DNA from: JAWXVD01 sp044425705
GTDB lineage: Bacteria > Bacillota > Clostridia > Lachnospirales > Lachnospiraceae
Reading direction: 5' to 3'
NCBI GenBank assembly: GCA_044425705.1
Contig: JAWXVD010000088.1
Coordinates: 1-13,678, forward strand
Length of the DNA stretch: 13,678 bases
The notes beneath the pieces were generated by a model, which searched no databases, was not told the origin of the DNA, and worked only from the letters and a program-made list of their open reading frames with translations. Below, one piece after another: positions 7,222 through 13,678 of the stretch (positions are counted from its first letter, which is position 1; each line of letters begins with the position of its first letter). The translations under genes and the position numbers were made by a program.

Positions 7222-7860
7222 CTATTTTTTAAATACTGTTTTTGGCTGTTTACAAATTGGACAAACAAAATCATCTGGCAATTCCTCAAAAGGAATTTCT
7301 CCATCATATTGATATCCACAGATACTACATTTATAAACTTCTTTATCCACATTTGTCTCTTCCTCTGGTATATAAGTTGGTGCATTTTTAGGGCTTGTCC
7401 CTTTAACAACTTTATGATAATAAGCATAAGTCATGGCATCATCTGATCCAATCACATCCCCATCTACCATCTCTCCAATAAAAATAGTATGTGTTGATGT
7501 TTCTGCTTTATCAACAACTTTGAATACCATATATCCACAAGAATCTGTGATAATTGGTAATTCTGATTTTACTTCATAAGATATTCCATCAAATTTATTT
7601 ACTTCTTTTCCACTTTGAAATCCAAAACGTCCAATCAAAGACGAATCACTTTGTTCTGAAAGAATCGAAATAGCAAATTTTCCAGATTTTTCAATACAAC
7701 TATTTGTATAATTATCATGGTTCATGCTTAGCGCTACTGTTACTGGTGAGGATGTAATTTGCATGGCACTATTGGCGATACAGCCTGTAGGTCTATCTCC
7801 ATCTAGTGTTGAAATCACATAAACTCCATAAGTTAAATTTCTCAATACATTAGAATTCAT
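7222..7860 (-). CDS. hrb: Flavin reductase-rubredoxin fusion (high-molecular-weight rubredoxin)
   Basis: A 212-residue electron carrier. Residues about 1-155 form an FMN-binding split-barrel flavin reductase domain (LTYGVYVIST, NSAMQITSSP, RFGFQSG). The C-terminus is a rubredoxin with two CxxC knuckles (C178, C181, C200, C203) binding one iron. This fusion matches Hrb of acetogenic clostridia, which passes electrons from NAD(P)H to flavodiiron proteins that reduce O2 or NO; the partner is not in this window. An ATG also exists at 7872, but AAAGGATGG overlaps that codon and is better placed as the ribosome site for the ATG at 7860, whose product begins MNSNVLRNLTYG as in relatives. The gene lies 76 bp behind ridA with no terminator between, so they probably share a transcript. 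Confidence 0.9.
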   Translation of the reverse strand: MNSNVLRNLTYGVYVISTLDGDRPTGCIANSAMQITSSPVTVALSMNHDNYTNSCIEKSGKFAISILSEQSDSSLIGRFGFQSGKEVNKFDGISYEVKSELPIITDSCGYMVFKVVDKAETSTHTIFIGEMVDGDVIGSDDAMTYAYYHKVVKGTSPKNAPTYIPEEETNVDKEVYKCSICGYQYDGEIPFEELPDDFVCPICKQPKTVFKK

Positions 7861-7936
7861 ATCAATAACCATCCTTTTCTCAAAACTTGAAAACTGATAA
7901 ACCTTTTACTTTTGGAAAATTTTTGCTCCTAAATTT

Positions 7937-8314
7937 TTATTCACAAACTGCAATCACTTCCACTTCTACCAATACTTGTTTTGGTAATTCTTTTACCGCT
8001 ACACAAGAACGTGCTGGTTTGCTAGTAAAATATTTTTCGTAAACACCATTGAATGGTACAAAATTTCCCATATCTGATAAAAAACAAGTTGTTTTAACTG
8101 CTTGATCAAAAGAAGAGCCTGCTTCTTCTAAAATAGCTGCTATATTTTTCATTACTTGCTCTGCTTGTTCTTCAATTGTTGTTCCTACGATTGCTCCTGT
8201 CTCTGGATCTGCTGGAATTTGTCCTGAAGAATAAAGAACTCCATTTATCACTTTGCCTTGTGAATAAGGTCCGATTGCTGCTGGTGCTTTTTTTGTATCT
8301 ATTGTCTTAATCAT
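7937..8314 (-). CDS. ridA: RidA family enamine/imine deaminase
   Basis: A 125-residue cytoplasmic protein of the YjgF/YER057c/UK114 family, which hydrolyses reactive 2-aminoacrylate and related enamines or imines formed by PLP enzymes. Diagnostic features: GPYSQG at 15-20, SSGQIP at 29-34, the carboxylate-binding arginine R102 in PARSCVAV with C104 nearby, and E117 fifteen residues after R102 (LPKQVLVEVEVIA), matching R105/E120 of E. coli RidA. The length is full and the trimer-forming core looks intact. AGGAGG lies 7 nt before the ATG. It is the first gene of a probable ridA-hrb transcript with a near-consensus promoter. The pairing with a redox protein may reflect oxidative damage to PLP and iron enzymes, which is inference. 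Confidence 0.95.
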   Translation of the reverse strand: MIKTIDTKKAPAAIGPYSQGKVINGVLYSSGQIPADPETGAIVGTTIEEQAEQVMKNIAAILEEAGSSFDQAVKTTCFLSDMGNFVPFNGVYEKYFTSKPARSCVAVKELPKQVLVEVEVIAVCE

Positions 8315-8343
8315 TTTGATTCCTCCTATTATTTGATAGTCTT

Positions 8344-8372
8344 ATTCTATAACGTAAAATTTATACAGTCAA
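8344..8372 (-). promoter_or_regulatory. Promoter of ridA-hrb
   Basis: On the minus strand TTGACT (8372-8367), a 17-nt spacer and TAGAAT (8349-8344). It is five of six at each box and gives a short leader before the AGGAGG. This is the best promoter in the window. Confidence 0.8.
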
Positions 8373-8389
8373 TTACAATTTTGCAATTG
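8370..8389. promoter_or_regulatory. Near-palindrome between the ridA and MATE promoters
   Basis: CAATTACAATTTTGCAATTG is symmetric at 8 of 10 base pairs. It overlaps the ridA -35 box and touches the MATE -35-like box. It shares the TTACAA half-site with the palindrome at 8435-8447. Confidence 0.4.
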
Positions 8390-8415
8390 TTCAAAGTAAA
8401 AGAAAGTGCTACTAT
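8387..8415 (+). promoter_or_regulatory. Candidate promoter of the first MATE gene
   Basis: TTGTTC (8387-8392), 17 nt, then TGC-TACTAT with an extended -10 (8407-8415). The -35 is poor, so the call leans on the TG extension and position. Confidence 0.4.
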
Positions 8416-8434
8416 AGAAGGAGCGGATTCTTTT

Positions 8435-8447
8435 TTACAATTTGTAA
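8435..8447. promoter_or_regulatory. Palindrome in the MATE leader
   Basis: TTACAA-T-TTGTAA, a perfect 6-bp dyad 19 nt downstream of the MATE -10 box, a typical place for a repressor site. It is related to the sequence at 8373-8386. The regulator is unknown. Confidence 0.4.
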
Positions 8448-8496
8448 TCACAAAACTATATATAGACCATCACTAGATGATAGAATGGAGCGTTCC

Positions 8497-9837
8497 ATGA
8501 ATAATACAGTAAATTTAATAGACGGGGATATTAAAAAAAGTTTGATCAGATTTGCTTTTCCTATGTTTGTTGGTCAGTTATTTCAACAACTTTACAACTT
8601 GGCTGATGCCGTCGTTGTTGGAAATTTTGTCGGTGAAAATGCCCTTGCTGCTGTAACCAATACAGGTCCTCTCGTATTTTTAATGGTTGGCTTTTTTTCT
8701 GGTCTATTTACTGGTGCAAGCGTAGTCATTTCTCGATTTGTAGGTGAAAATAACCCTGCTAAAATAAAACGTGCTATTCACACATCTGTATCCTTTGGCC
8801 TACTAGGTGGACTAGCACTAACTATTGTTGGTGTGTTAACGACACCTTTTATTTTGCAATTAATGGGAACACCAGATTCTGTTTTTTTAGATTCTGCAAC
8901 TTATATTCGAACTTACTTTATGGGTATTATTTTTGTGGTCATGTATAATACTGCTTGTGGTATCTTCCAAGCAATCGGTGATAGTAAGCGACCACTGTAT
9001 TATTTAATTACCTCTTCTATTATCAATATCATTTTAGATATTATACTTGTTGGTCTTTTAGGGATGGGCGTACAAGGTGCAGCTCTTGCTACTGTGATTT
9101 CACAGGCTATTAGCACAATCTTAGCTTTTGTTAGATTGTCTAAGTTAGATTCTGTATTTGCCGTTAATTTAAAAGAAATTTGTCTTGATCGACCTATTTT
9201 ACGCCTAATTCTTAGTATTGGACTACCCTCTGGTGTACAAAATTCTGTTATCGCTTTTGCAAATATCGTAGTGCAATCTAGTGTCAATTCTTTTGGTGCT
9301 GCCGCAATGGCTGGAAATGGTTCTTATGTGAAAATAGAAGGATTTGTTTTTATTCCTGTAACTGCTTTTTCTACAGCTCTTACCATTTTTGTAAGTCAAA
9401 ATATCGGTGCTAATAAATTAGACCGTGTACGAAAAGGTGCTAAATTTGGTTTATTATTTTCTTGTGGTATTGCAGAGACCATCGGTATCATTTTATTCTT
9501 TTTTGGTCCCACCTTTATCGGAATTTTCAGTAGCAGCCCCGATGTCATTTTAGTAGGAACACAAAGAGCCATGATATCTTCATTATTTTACTTCCTGCTT
9601 TCTTACTCTCATTGTATCGCTGGAATTATGCGTGGTGCAGGTTTATCTAAGGTTCCTATGGTTGTCATGCTAGCATGTTGGTGTGTGATTCGCGTTTCCT
9701 ATATTCAACTTGTAAATCACTTTATCCACGACATAAACTTTGTATTTATGGCATATCCTATTACTTGGTTACTTAGCTCTATTGCTTTTTTCATCTATTA
9801 CAAGAAATCTAACTGGTTAACTGCACATATAAATTAA
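8497..9837 (+). CDS. MATE family efflux transporter (first copy)
   Basis: A 446-residue, 12-helix inner-membrane exporter of the MATE family, which expels organic cations, drugs or metabolites in exchange for Na+ or H+. It has the family's two pseudo-symmetric MatE halves (about 10-170 and 235-395). Typical stretches are PMFVGQLFQQLYNLADAVVV at the first helix, FQAIGDSKRPLYY before helix 5 and IAGIMRGAGLSKVPM in the second half. An ATG at 8485 is also in frame, but TGGAG at 8486-8490 sits 6 nt before the ATG at 8497, so the later start (MNNTVNLIDGD) is chosen. It diverges from ridA over a spacer with paired palindromes and converges on the Lrp gene with only 16 bp between stops and no terminator seen. 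Substrate unknown. Confidence 0.92.
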   Translation: MNNTVNLIDGDIKKSLIRFAFPMFVGQLFQQLYNLADAVVVGNFVGENALAAVTNTGPLVFLMVGFFSGLFTGASVVISRFVGENNPAKIKRAIHTSVSFGLLGGLALTIVGVLTTPFILQLMGTPDSVFLDSATYIRTYFMGIIFVVMYNTACGIFQAIGDSKRPLYYLITSSIINIILDIILVGLLGMGVQGAALATVISQAISTILAFVRLSKLDSVFAVNLKEICLDRPILRLILSIGLPSGVQNSVIAFANIVVQSSVNSFGAAAMAGNGSYVKIEGFVFIPVTAFSTALTIFVSQNIGANKLDRVRKGAKFGLLFSCGIAETIGIILFFFGPTFIGIFSSSPDVILVGTQRAMISSLFYFLLSYSHCIAGIMRGAGLSKVPMVVMLACWCVIRVSYIQLVNHFIHDINFVFMAYPITWLLSSIAFFIYYKKSNWLTAHIN

Positions 9838-9853
9838 CCTTTATTACACCATC

Positions 9854-10303
9854 TTACAAAATCTCTACACCTCTATGTTCCACTGATGTAGAAAAGACAA
9901 TTAATGTCTTCGTTCTACCAAATTTTTGTAATATTCCTATAAAATGGTCAAGCTCAATCGTTGTTTCAAAAAATACCTCTAACAACATAGAGTATTCACC
10001 TGTTACACAATTACATTCTACTACATTTTCACAAGTCTCAATAAATGGATAAAATGTTTTCTTTTCTTTTGGATTCACCTCTAGACAGATAAATGCCTTC
10101 GTATATAGACCCACCGCATGTGGACTAACTACTGCTTGATATCCTAGTATATAATTTCCCTGCTCTAATTTTTCTACTCTTGTGGATACCGCTGGTGATG
10201 ATAGATTTACTTCTTTTGCAATTTCTTTGATACTTTTTCTACCATTTTTTTGTAAAATGTTTAAAATTTGAATATCTATTTCATCTAACTCTCGAGCTTT
10301 CAT
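9854..10303 (-). CDS. Lrp/AsnC family transcriptional regulator
   Basis: A 149-residue DNA-binding protein of the leucine-responsive/AsnC class, which senses amino acids and forms octamer-like assemblies. The N-terminal helix-turn-helix is clear (LDEIDIQILNILQKNGR, then IKEIAKEVNLSSPAVSTRVEKLE). A beta-alpha ligand-binding RAM domain follows (about 62-149), with the family's effector-loop position at CVTGEYSMLLEV. A longer reading frame begins at 10342, but AGGAG at 10313-10309 sits 5 nt from the ATG at 10303, and MKARELDEID is the normal family start. It is divergent from glutamate dehydrogenase across a 270-bp AT-rich spacer, so that gene and its own are the likely targets; such regulators often bind AT-rich, bent DNA next to their genes. 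Confidence 0.92.
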   Translation of the reverse strand: MKARELDEIDIQILNILQKNGRKSIKEIAKEVNLSSPAVSTRVEKLEQGNYILGYQAVVSPHAVGLYTKAFICLEVNPKEKKTFYPFIETCENVVECNCVTGEYSMLLEVFFETTIELDHFIGILQKFGRTKTLIVFSTSVEHRGVEIL

Positions 10304-10357
10304 GATTTCTCCTCTTCCTACATCGTTTTCCCTAAAAATCATACTAACTTTCTTGAT

Positions 10358-10386
10358 ATTCTATCATAAAGAACTTATTTCTACAA
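10358..10386 (-). promoter_or_regulatory. Promoter of the Lrp-type regulator gene
   Basis: On the minus strand TTGTAG, 17 nt, then TGA-TAGAAT with an extended -10 (box at 10363-10358). It lies about 55 bp upstream of the chosen ATG. The -35 is only half matched. Confidence 0.5.
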
Positions 10387-10505
10387 TTCTTATATTTTTC
10401 AATATTCTTTTTTACATTATTTTATTAATCAAATACATACTTTTTTTAATTATATTTTTTCATTATACTTAATTTATTTAATTATTTCGTAATTATTTAT
10501 AATTG

Positions 10506-10534
10506 TTGACTTTATTTCTCAATTATTCTACTAT
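10506..10534 (+). promoter_or_regulatory. Promoter of glutamate dehydrogenase
   Basis: TTGACT (10506-10511), 17 nt and TACTAT (10529-10534). Upstream (about 10440-10504) is an A/T-only tract with repeated AATTATTT, a possible UP element or Lrp-type binding region. The start codon at 10574 has AAAGG 9 nt before it. Confidence 0.6.
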
Positions 10535-10573
10535 AAGCCCAACAAAAAATACGACTTAGAAAGGTAACTTGAA

Positions 10574-11833
10574 ATGAATAAAATTTATGATCCCTATGAA
10601 AATGTAATTGATGTAATGGAAGAAGCAATGAGAATAGGAAATATTAGCAAAGATATGTTTGAAATTCTTAAAAATCCACAACGGGAAACAAAAGTTTATC
10701 TTCCTGTGGAAATGGACGATGGAGAGGTGAAAGTTTTTGAAGGATATCGTGTACAGCATTCCAATATCCGTGGACCTTTTAAAGGAGGTATTCGTTACCA
10801 TGAAGATTGTTCTTTAAGTGAAGTAAAGGCCTTAGCTACCTGGATGTCTTTAAAATGTGCAGTTGCAAATATTCCTTACGGTGGTGCGAAAGGAGCTATA
10901 AAAGTAGATCCAAAAACACTTTCTAAAGGAGAGCTTAGACGACTAACTAGAAGATATACTTTTGCGATTGCTCCAATTATCGGTGCTGATACTGATATAC
11001 CTGCACCAGATGTTAACACTAACGCACAAACCATGGCATGGATTTTAGATACTTATAGTCAATTAAATGGAAAACCTTGCCCTGGTGTTGTAACAGGCAA
11101 ACCGATTGAACTTGGCGGTTCTAGAGGCCGAAATTCTGCAACTGGTCGTGGTGTCGTTATCAGTTCACAATTATTATTAGAACGAGAAGGTAAATCTCTA
11201 GCAGGCACTACCGTTTCTATTCAAGGTATGGGGAATGTAGGTAGCAATGCCGCACGTATTTTTTATCACAGAGATGTGAAAGTTGTTGCTGTAAGTGATG
11301 TTTCTGGTGGACTGTATTGTGAAGATGGACTTCCCATTGATGACATTTCTGATTTTCTTGAAAAACCAAATTCTTTTTTGAAAGACTATAATGGTATTAA
11401 CATAATACATATTTCAAATGCTCAAGTATTGACTTGTAAATGTGATATTTTAGTTCCTGCCGCATTAGAAAATCAAATCAATGATAAAAATGCTCATGAA
11501 CTTCAATGTTCTTATATTATTGAGGCTGCAAATGGACCAACTACAGAAGAAGCTGATCTTATTTTAGCAAAGCATAACATCTCTCTTGTTCCCGATATTT
11601 TTGCAAATAGCGGTGGTGTTATTGTTTCTTATTTTGAATGGGTACAAAATATCCAAGAATTAACTTGGGAACGTGATCAAGTTAATACAATGCTCAGAAA
11701 TATTATGAAGAAAGCTTTTGATGAAATTCTTGAAGTGACTACAGAATGTAACTGTTCATTACGAATGGGTGCTTATATTGTAGCTCTACGTAAACTGGTT
11801 TACGCAGAAGAAATCAAAGGAATTTTTCCTTAA
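10574..11833 (+). CDS. gdhA: Glutamate dehydrogenase, catabolic NAD-type
   Basis: A 419-residue enzyme interconverting glutamate and 2-oxoglutarate plus ammonium. In clostridia of this type it mainly serves amino-acid fermentation with NAD+. The N-terminal substrate domain shows GPFKGGIRYH (K70), MSLKCAVANIPYGGAKG (substrate lysine K94, catalytic K106) and DIPAPDVNT (catalytic D146). The Rossmann domain has GMGNVG at 218-223 and VSDVSGG (D242), and later AANGPTTEEAD and LVPDIFANSGGVIVSYFEW. The size matches clostridial GluD and Bacillus RocG (about 420), not the ~450-residue NADP-type. NAD preference is inferred from family and size. It faces an Lrp/AsnC regulator across a divergent promoter region, which fits amino-acid-responsive control. 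Confidence 0.95.
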   Translation: MNKIYDPYENVIDVMEEAMRIGNISKDMFEILKNPQRETKVYLPVEMDDGEVKVFEGYRVQHSNIRGPFKGGIRYHEDCSLSEVKALATWMSLKCAVANIPYGGAKGAIKVDPKTLSKGELRRLTRRYTFAIAPIIGADTDIPAPDVNTNAQTMAWILDTYSQLNGKPCPGVVTGKPIELGGSRGRNSATGRGVVISSQLLLEREGKSLAGTTVSIQGMGNVGSNAARIFYHRDVKVVAVSDVSGGLYCEDGLPIDDISDFLEKPNSFLKDYNGINIIHISNAQVLTCKCDILVPAALENQINDKNAHELQCSYIIEAANGPTTEEADLILAKHNISLVPDIFANSGGVIVSYFEWVQNIQELTWERDQVNTMLRNIMKKAFDEILEVTTECNCSLRMGAYIVALRKLVYAEEIKGIFP

Positions 11834-11858
11834 ATTGATTTCCTTCCTGCTGTTTTTT
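11810..11858 (+). terminator. Weak hairpin at the end of gdhA
   Basis: GAAATCAA pairs with TTGATTTC, and AGGAA with TTCCT inside, with the stop codon in a 4-nt bulge. Six Ts follow only 10 nt after the stem, so it may terminate poorly. It would also stabilise the message end. Confidence 0.35.
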
Positions 11859-11934
11859 ATATGTATCTTTTATAACCTTTTTTACAAATATTTTCACCTT
11901 TTTTCTCATATTCCTATCATATTATTTTTATATG

Positions 11935-11943
11935 TGTTAGAAT
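11935..11943 (+). promoter_or_regulatory. Candidate extended -10 promoter of the second MATE gene
   Basis: TGT-TAGAAT, identical to the hemerythrin extended -10 core. No convincing -35 box is present. Transcription would start near 11950, leaving a leader of about 78 nt that contains the hairpin at 11968-12009. Confidence 0.45.
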
Positions 11944-11967
11944 ACTCCTCGTATCACTAAATCATAC

Positions 11968-12009
11968 AAACTTTCGGAATTTAGTAAAACTAAATTCCGA
12001 AAGTTTTTT
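11968..12009 (+). terminator. Strong terminator, either for gdhA or a leader attenuator
   Basis: A perfect 17-bp stem (11968-11984 with 11990-12006), 5-nt loop and a T run to 12009. It ends 18 bp before the second MATE start codon and lies downstream of that gene's apparent -10 box. CTAAAT at 11957-11962 repeats the start of the right arm and could pair with the left arm instead. Confidence 0.9.
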
Positions 12010-12027
12010 ACCGAATGGAGGAATTTT

Positions 12028-13386
12028 ATGTCTCAGTCAACATTTTCAGAAAATAAAATGGGAGTTATGCCCATTCCAAAACTATTAATAACCATTGCAA
12101 CACCAATGGTTATTTCCATGCTAGTACAAGCATTATACAATATTGTAGACAGCATATTTGTTTCAAAATTAGGAGAAGATGCATTAACTGCAGTTTCCCT
12201 TACCTTTCCTATTCAAAATTTAATTATTGCAGTGGCGGTTGGTACTGCCGTTGCATTAAATGCTTTAATTTCTCGCTATCTAGGTGCAAATGAATTAGAG
12301 AAATGTAGCATGGTTGCGAAACACGGTATTTTATTAGCCTTTTTAAGTTATCTTGTATTTGCTATCATCGGTATCTTTGGTTCCCACATTTTCTTTGCTT
12401 CTCAAACAGATAATCAAACAATTGTAACCTATGGGACACAATATATGTCGATTATCTCTATTTTTTCCTTTGGTGTATTTTTTCAAATCACCTTTGAACG
12501 TTTCGTGCAATCTACAGGTAGAACTGTACTAAATATGATTATGCAAGGAACGGGAGCTATCATTAATATTATTCTCGATCCTATTCTCATTTTTGGACTG
12601 TTTGGATTTCCAAGATTTGAAGTCATGGGTGCTGCCCTAGCCACTATCATTGGGCAAATTTGTGCAGCTTTAATCGGTTTATTCTTTGTCCTTACCTACA
12701 CAAAAGAAATTAACATCAATATGAAAGGTTTTAAACCAAACAAAGAAACTATCATTTCTATTTACCAAATTGGAGTTCCTGCTATTTTAATGCAATCAAT
12801 CGGCTCTATCATGGTCTTTGGGATGAATGCTATTTTACTTATGTTTACAACAACAGCTACAGCCGTTTTCGGTATTTACTTCAAATTACAAAGTTTTATA
12901 TTTATGCCAATCTTCGGTTTAACCAATGGATTAATTTCTATCGTGGCTTATAATTATGGTGCTAAAAATAAAAAACGAATTATGGAATCTTTCAAACTTT
13001 CCTGTATTATTTCCACTATCGTTATGATTATCGGTTCCGCAGTATTCTTTATTTTTCCAAGCCAATTGCTATCTATGTTCGATGCTTCTGAAGACATGAT
13101 GCAAATTGGAACAAATGCACTTACCATTATTGCTTTCAGCTTCGCCTTTGCTGGATTTTCTATTATTTGTTCCGCTATGTTTCAAGCACTAGGCAATGCC
13201 GTTTATAGTTTAATCATTTCCGTTGCCAGACAATTAGTTGTGATGTTACCTGTTGCATATCTACTAGCTTCTCTAGGAGGATTAGATCTTGTATGGTATG
13301 CACTCCCAATTGCAGAAGTCGCTTGCTGCTTACTATGTGCTTTCCTTATGAAACGAATCTACAATCATACTGTTAAAAATTTGTAA
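12028..13386 (+). CDS. MATE family efflux transporter (second copy)
   Basis: A 452-residue, 12-helix exporter of the same superfamily as the gene at 8497, but clearly a different branch and not a recent duplicate. The first helix region reads ATPMVISMLVQALYNIVDSI and is followed by ISRYLGANELEK, closer to MepA-like multidrug exporters. The second half has FIFMPIFGLTNGLISIVAYN and FQALGNAVYSL. Both MatE halves are full length. GGAGG (12018-12022) lies 5 nt before the ATG. The strong hairpin just upstream means that, unless the gene has a promoter inside 12010-12027, transcription must read through or start before that hairpin. It ends in its own terminator. Substrate unknown; no regulator gene adjoins it. 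Confidence 0.92.
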   Translation: MSQSTFSENKMGVMPIPKLLITIATPMVISMLVQALYNIVDSIFVSKLGEDALTAVSLTFPIQNLIIAVAVGTAVALNALISRYLGANELEKCSMVAKHGILLAFLSYLVFAIIGIFGSHIFFASQTDNQTIVTYGTQYMSIISIFSFGVFFQITFERFVQSTGRTVLNMIMQGTGAIINIILDPILIFGLFGFPRFEVMGAALATIIGQICAALIGLFFVLTYTKEININMKGFKPNKETIISIYQIGVPAILMQSIGSIMVFGMNAILLMFTTTATAVFGIYFKLQSFIFMPIFGLTNGLISIVAYNYGAKNKKRIMESFKLSCIISTIVMIIGSAVFFIFPSQLLSMFDASEDMMQIGTNALTIIAFSFAFAGFSIICSAMFQALGNAVYSLIISVARQLVVMLPVAYLLASLGGLDLVWYALPIAEVACCLLCAFLMKRIYNHTVKNL

Positions 13387-13424
13387 GATATGTATCTTTT
13401 AACTTATGATTATACTATAACTAT

Positions 13425-13461
13425 AAAAACTCAACTATTTTTTTAAATAGCTGAGTTTTTT
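13425..13461 (+). terminator. Terminator of the second MATE gene
   Basis: Stem of 16 positions with one A-C mismatch (AACTCA/TGAGTT and CTATTT/AAATAG), a TTTT loop and a T tail to 13461. It begins 39 bp after the stop. A-rich on the left, it could also act on the minus strand. Confidence 0.85.
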
Positions 13462-13481
13462 ATTTACAAAAGTTATTTTAT

Positions 13482-13539
13482 GTAATATAATTAACTTGAA
13501 AGTTAATTACTCAAAAGTTAATTATAAATTTTATATTAC
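13482..13539. repeat. Nested direct and inverted repeat cluster
   Basis: AATTAACTT/AAGTTAATT form a 9-bp dyad with a 2-nt loop (13489-13508). AAAGTTAATTA occurs twice as a direct repeat, 15 bp apart (13499 and 13514). GTAATATAA (13482-13490) is inverted as TTATATTAC (13531-13539) around the whole. No coding frame crosses it. Confidence 0.6.
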
Positions 13540-13581
13540 TACAACTATTTTACTATTAGTGCTAACTTCCCATATTTTACC

Positions 13582-13627
13582 TACTCAACACATTCAATTC
13601 CAATTTAGCAATCTGAAGTGTTGAGTA
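13582..13627. repeat. Long hairpin, TACTCAACAC inverted repeat
   Basis: A perfect 10-bp inverted repeat (13582-13591 with 13618-13627) that extends by TTCA/TGAA past a one-base bulge. Neither side has a T run, so a standard terminator is unlikely. It lies just past a possible minus-strand stop at 13645. Confidence 0.55.
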
Positions 13628-13644
13628 ATCATTAAAATACCTCT

Positions 13645-13678
13645 CTATCTACTTTCTAGAAATGCAAGGATTTCAGCA
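13645..13678 (-). CDS. Possible C-terminal end of a gene entering from the right
   Basis: Read on the minus strand, the window edge gives AEILAFLESR followed by TAG (13647-13645). This looks like an ordinary amphipathic protein end, but ten codons prove little. No family can be named. Confidence 0.2.
   Translation of the reverse strand, partial: AEILAFLESR

Noticed and set aside
7194..7427. Minus-strand frame of 77 codons overlapping the rubredoxin end of hrb
   Set aside because: Shifted frame of the same gene; the hrb frame carries the intact CxxC knuckles, so this is a shadow and not a frameshifted tail.
3735..8314. The whole minus-strand block as one operon or defence island
   Set aside because: Internal promoters and terminators (7095-7155) split it, and no recognised defence, toxin-antitoxin or mobility gene is present; a single nuclease-like protein is not enough.
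8497..13386. The two MATE genes as a recent duplication
   Set aside because: The proteins differ across almost their full length and share only family-level motifs, so they are separate MATE branches.
11859..13401. A shared 14-mer, ATATGTATCTTTTA, after gdhA and after the second MATE gene
   Set aside because: In 13.7 kb of AT-rich DNA about one such match is expected by chance, and the flanks do not align.

Overview
The window comes from a low-GC, Gram-positive anaerobe, most likely a Lachnospiraceae-like clostridium. The signs are strong AGGAGG-type ribosome binding sites, AT-rich spacers, U-tailed hairpin terminators, a ~420-residue hexameric glutamate dehydrogenase and a flavin reductase-rubredoxin fusion. 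No rRNA, tRNA, CRISPR array, insertion sequence or phage gene was found. This looks like ordinary chromosome with a few decayed or repeat-rich spacers.

Left part (1-3734). The 5' end of an ABC exporter gene leaves the window on the minus strand. A 489-bp AT-rich spacer separates it from a plus-strand bacteriohemerythrin gene with all seven di-iron ligands. The spacer holds a good extended -10 promoter and a near-perfect Rex-type inverted repeat. The hemerythrin gene converges on a large multi-pass membrane protein gene (GT-C/PTPS-related type). Their stop codons interleave inside one terminator hairpin. Upstream of the membrane-protein gene are two short peptide remnants without starts, which look like the tails of lost genes.

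Middle (3735-8372, all minus strand). A type I sulfatase with an intact CxPSR motif lies 26 bp behind a conserved but uncharacterised protein that resembles a PD-(D/E)XK nuclease fold plus a winged helix. Next come a membrane-anchored GH25 muramidase and a probable two-gene ridA-hrb unit driven by a clear TTGACT-17-TAGAAT promoter. RidA clears reactive enamines and imines; Hrb is a flavin/rubredoxin electron carrier of the kind that feeds flavodiiron O2/NO reductases. With the hemerythrin, this gives the window two separate oxygen-linked genes.

Right part (8373-13678). A MATE exporter diverges from ridA across a spacer with two related palindromes. An Lrp/AsnC regulator diverges from glutamate dehydrogenase, a plausible regulator-target pair. 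A second MATE exporter follows, with a strong terminator hairpin sitting between its apparent promoter and its start codon, so either the dehydrogenase terminator or a leader attenuator. The last 200 bp is non-coding, with nested direct and inverted repeats and a long hairpin.

No clearly new multigene system is visible. The best leads are the Rex-like site near hemerythrin, the unknown nuclease-like gene coupled to the sulfatase, the possible attenuator before the second MATE gene, and the paired palindromes at 8370-8447. Several annotated starts were moved downstream on ribosome-binding-site evidence (MATE 8497, Lrp 10303, Hrb 7860).
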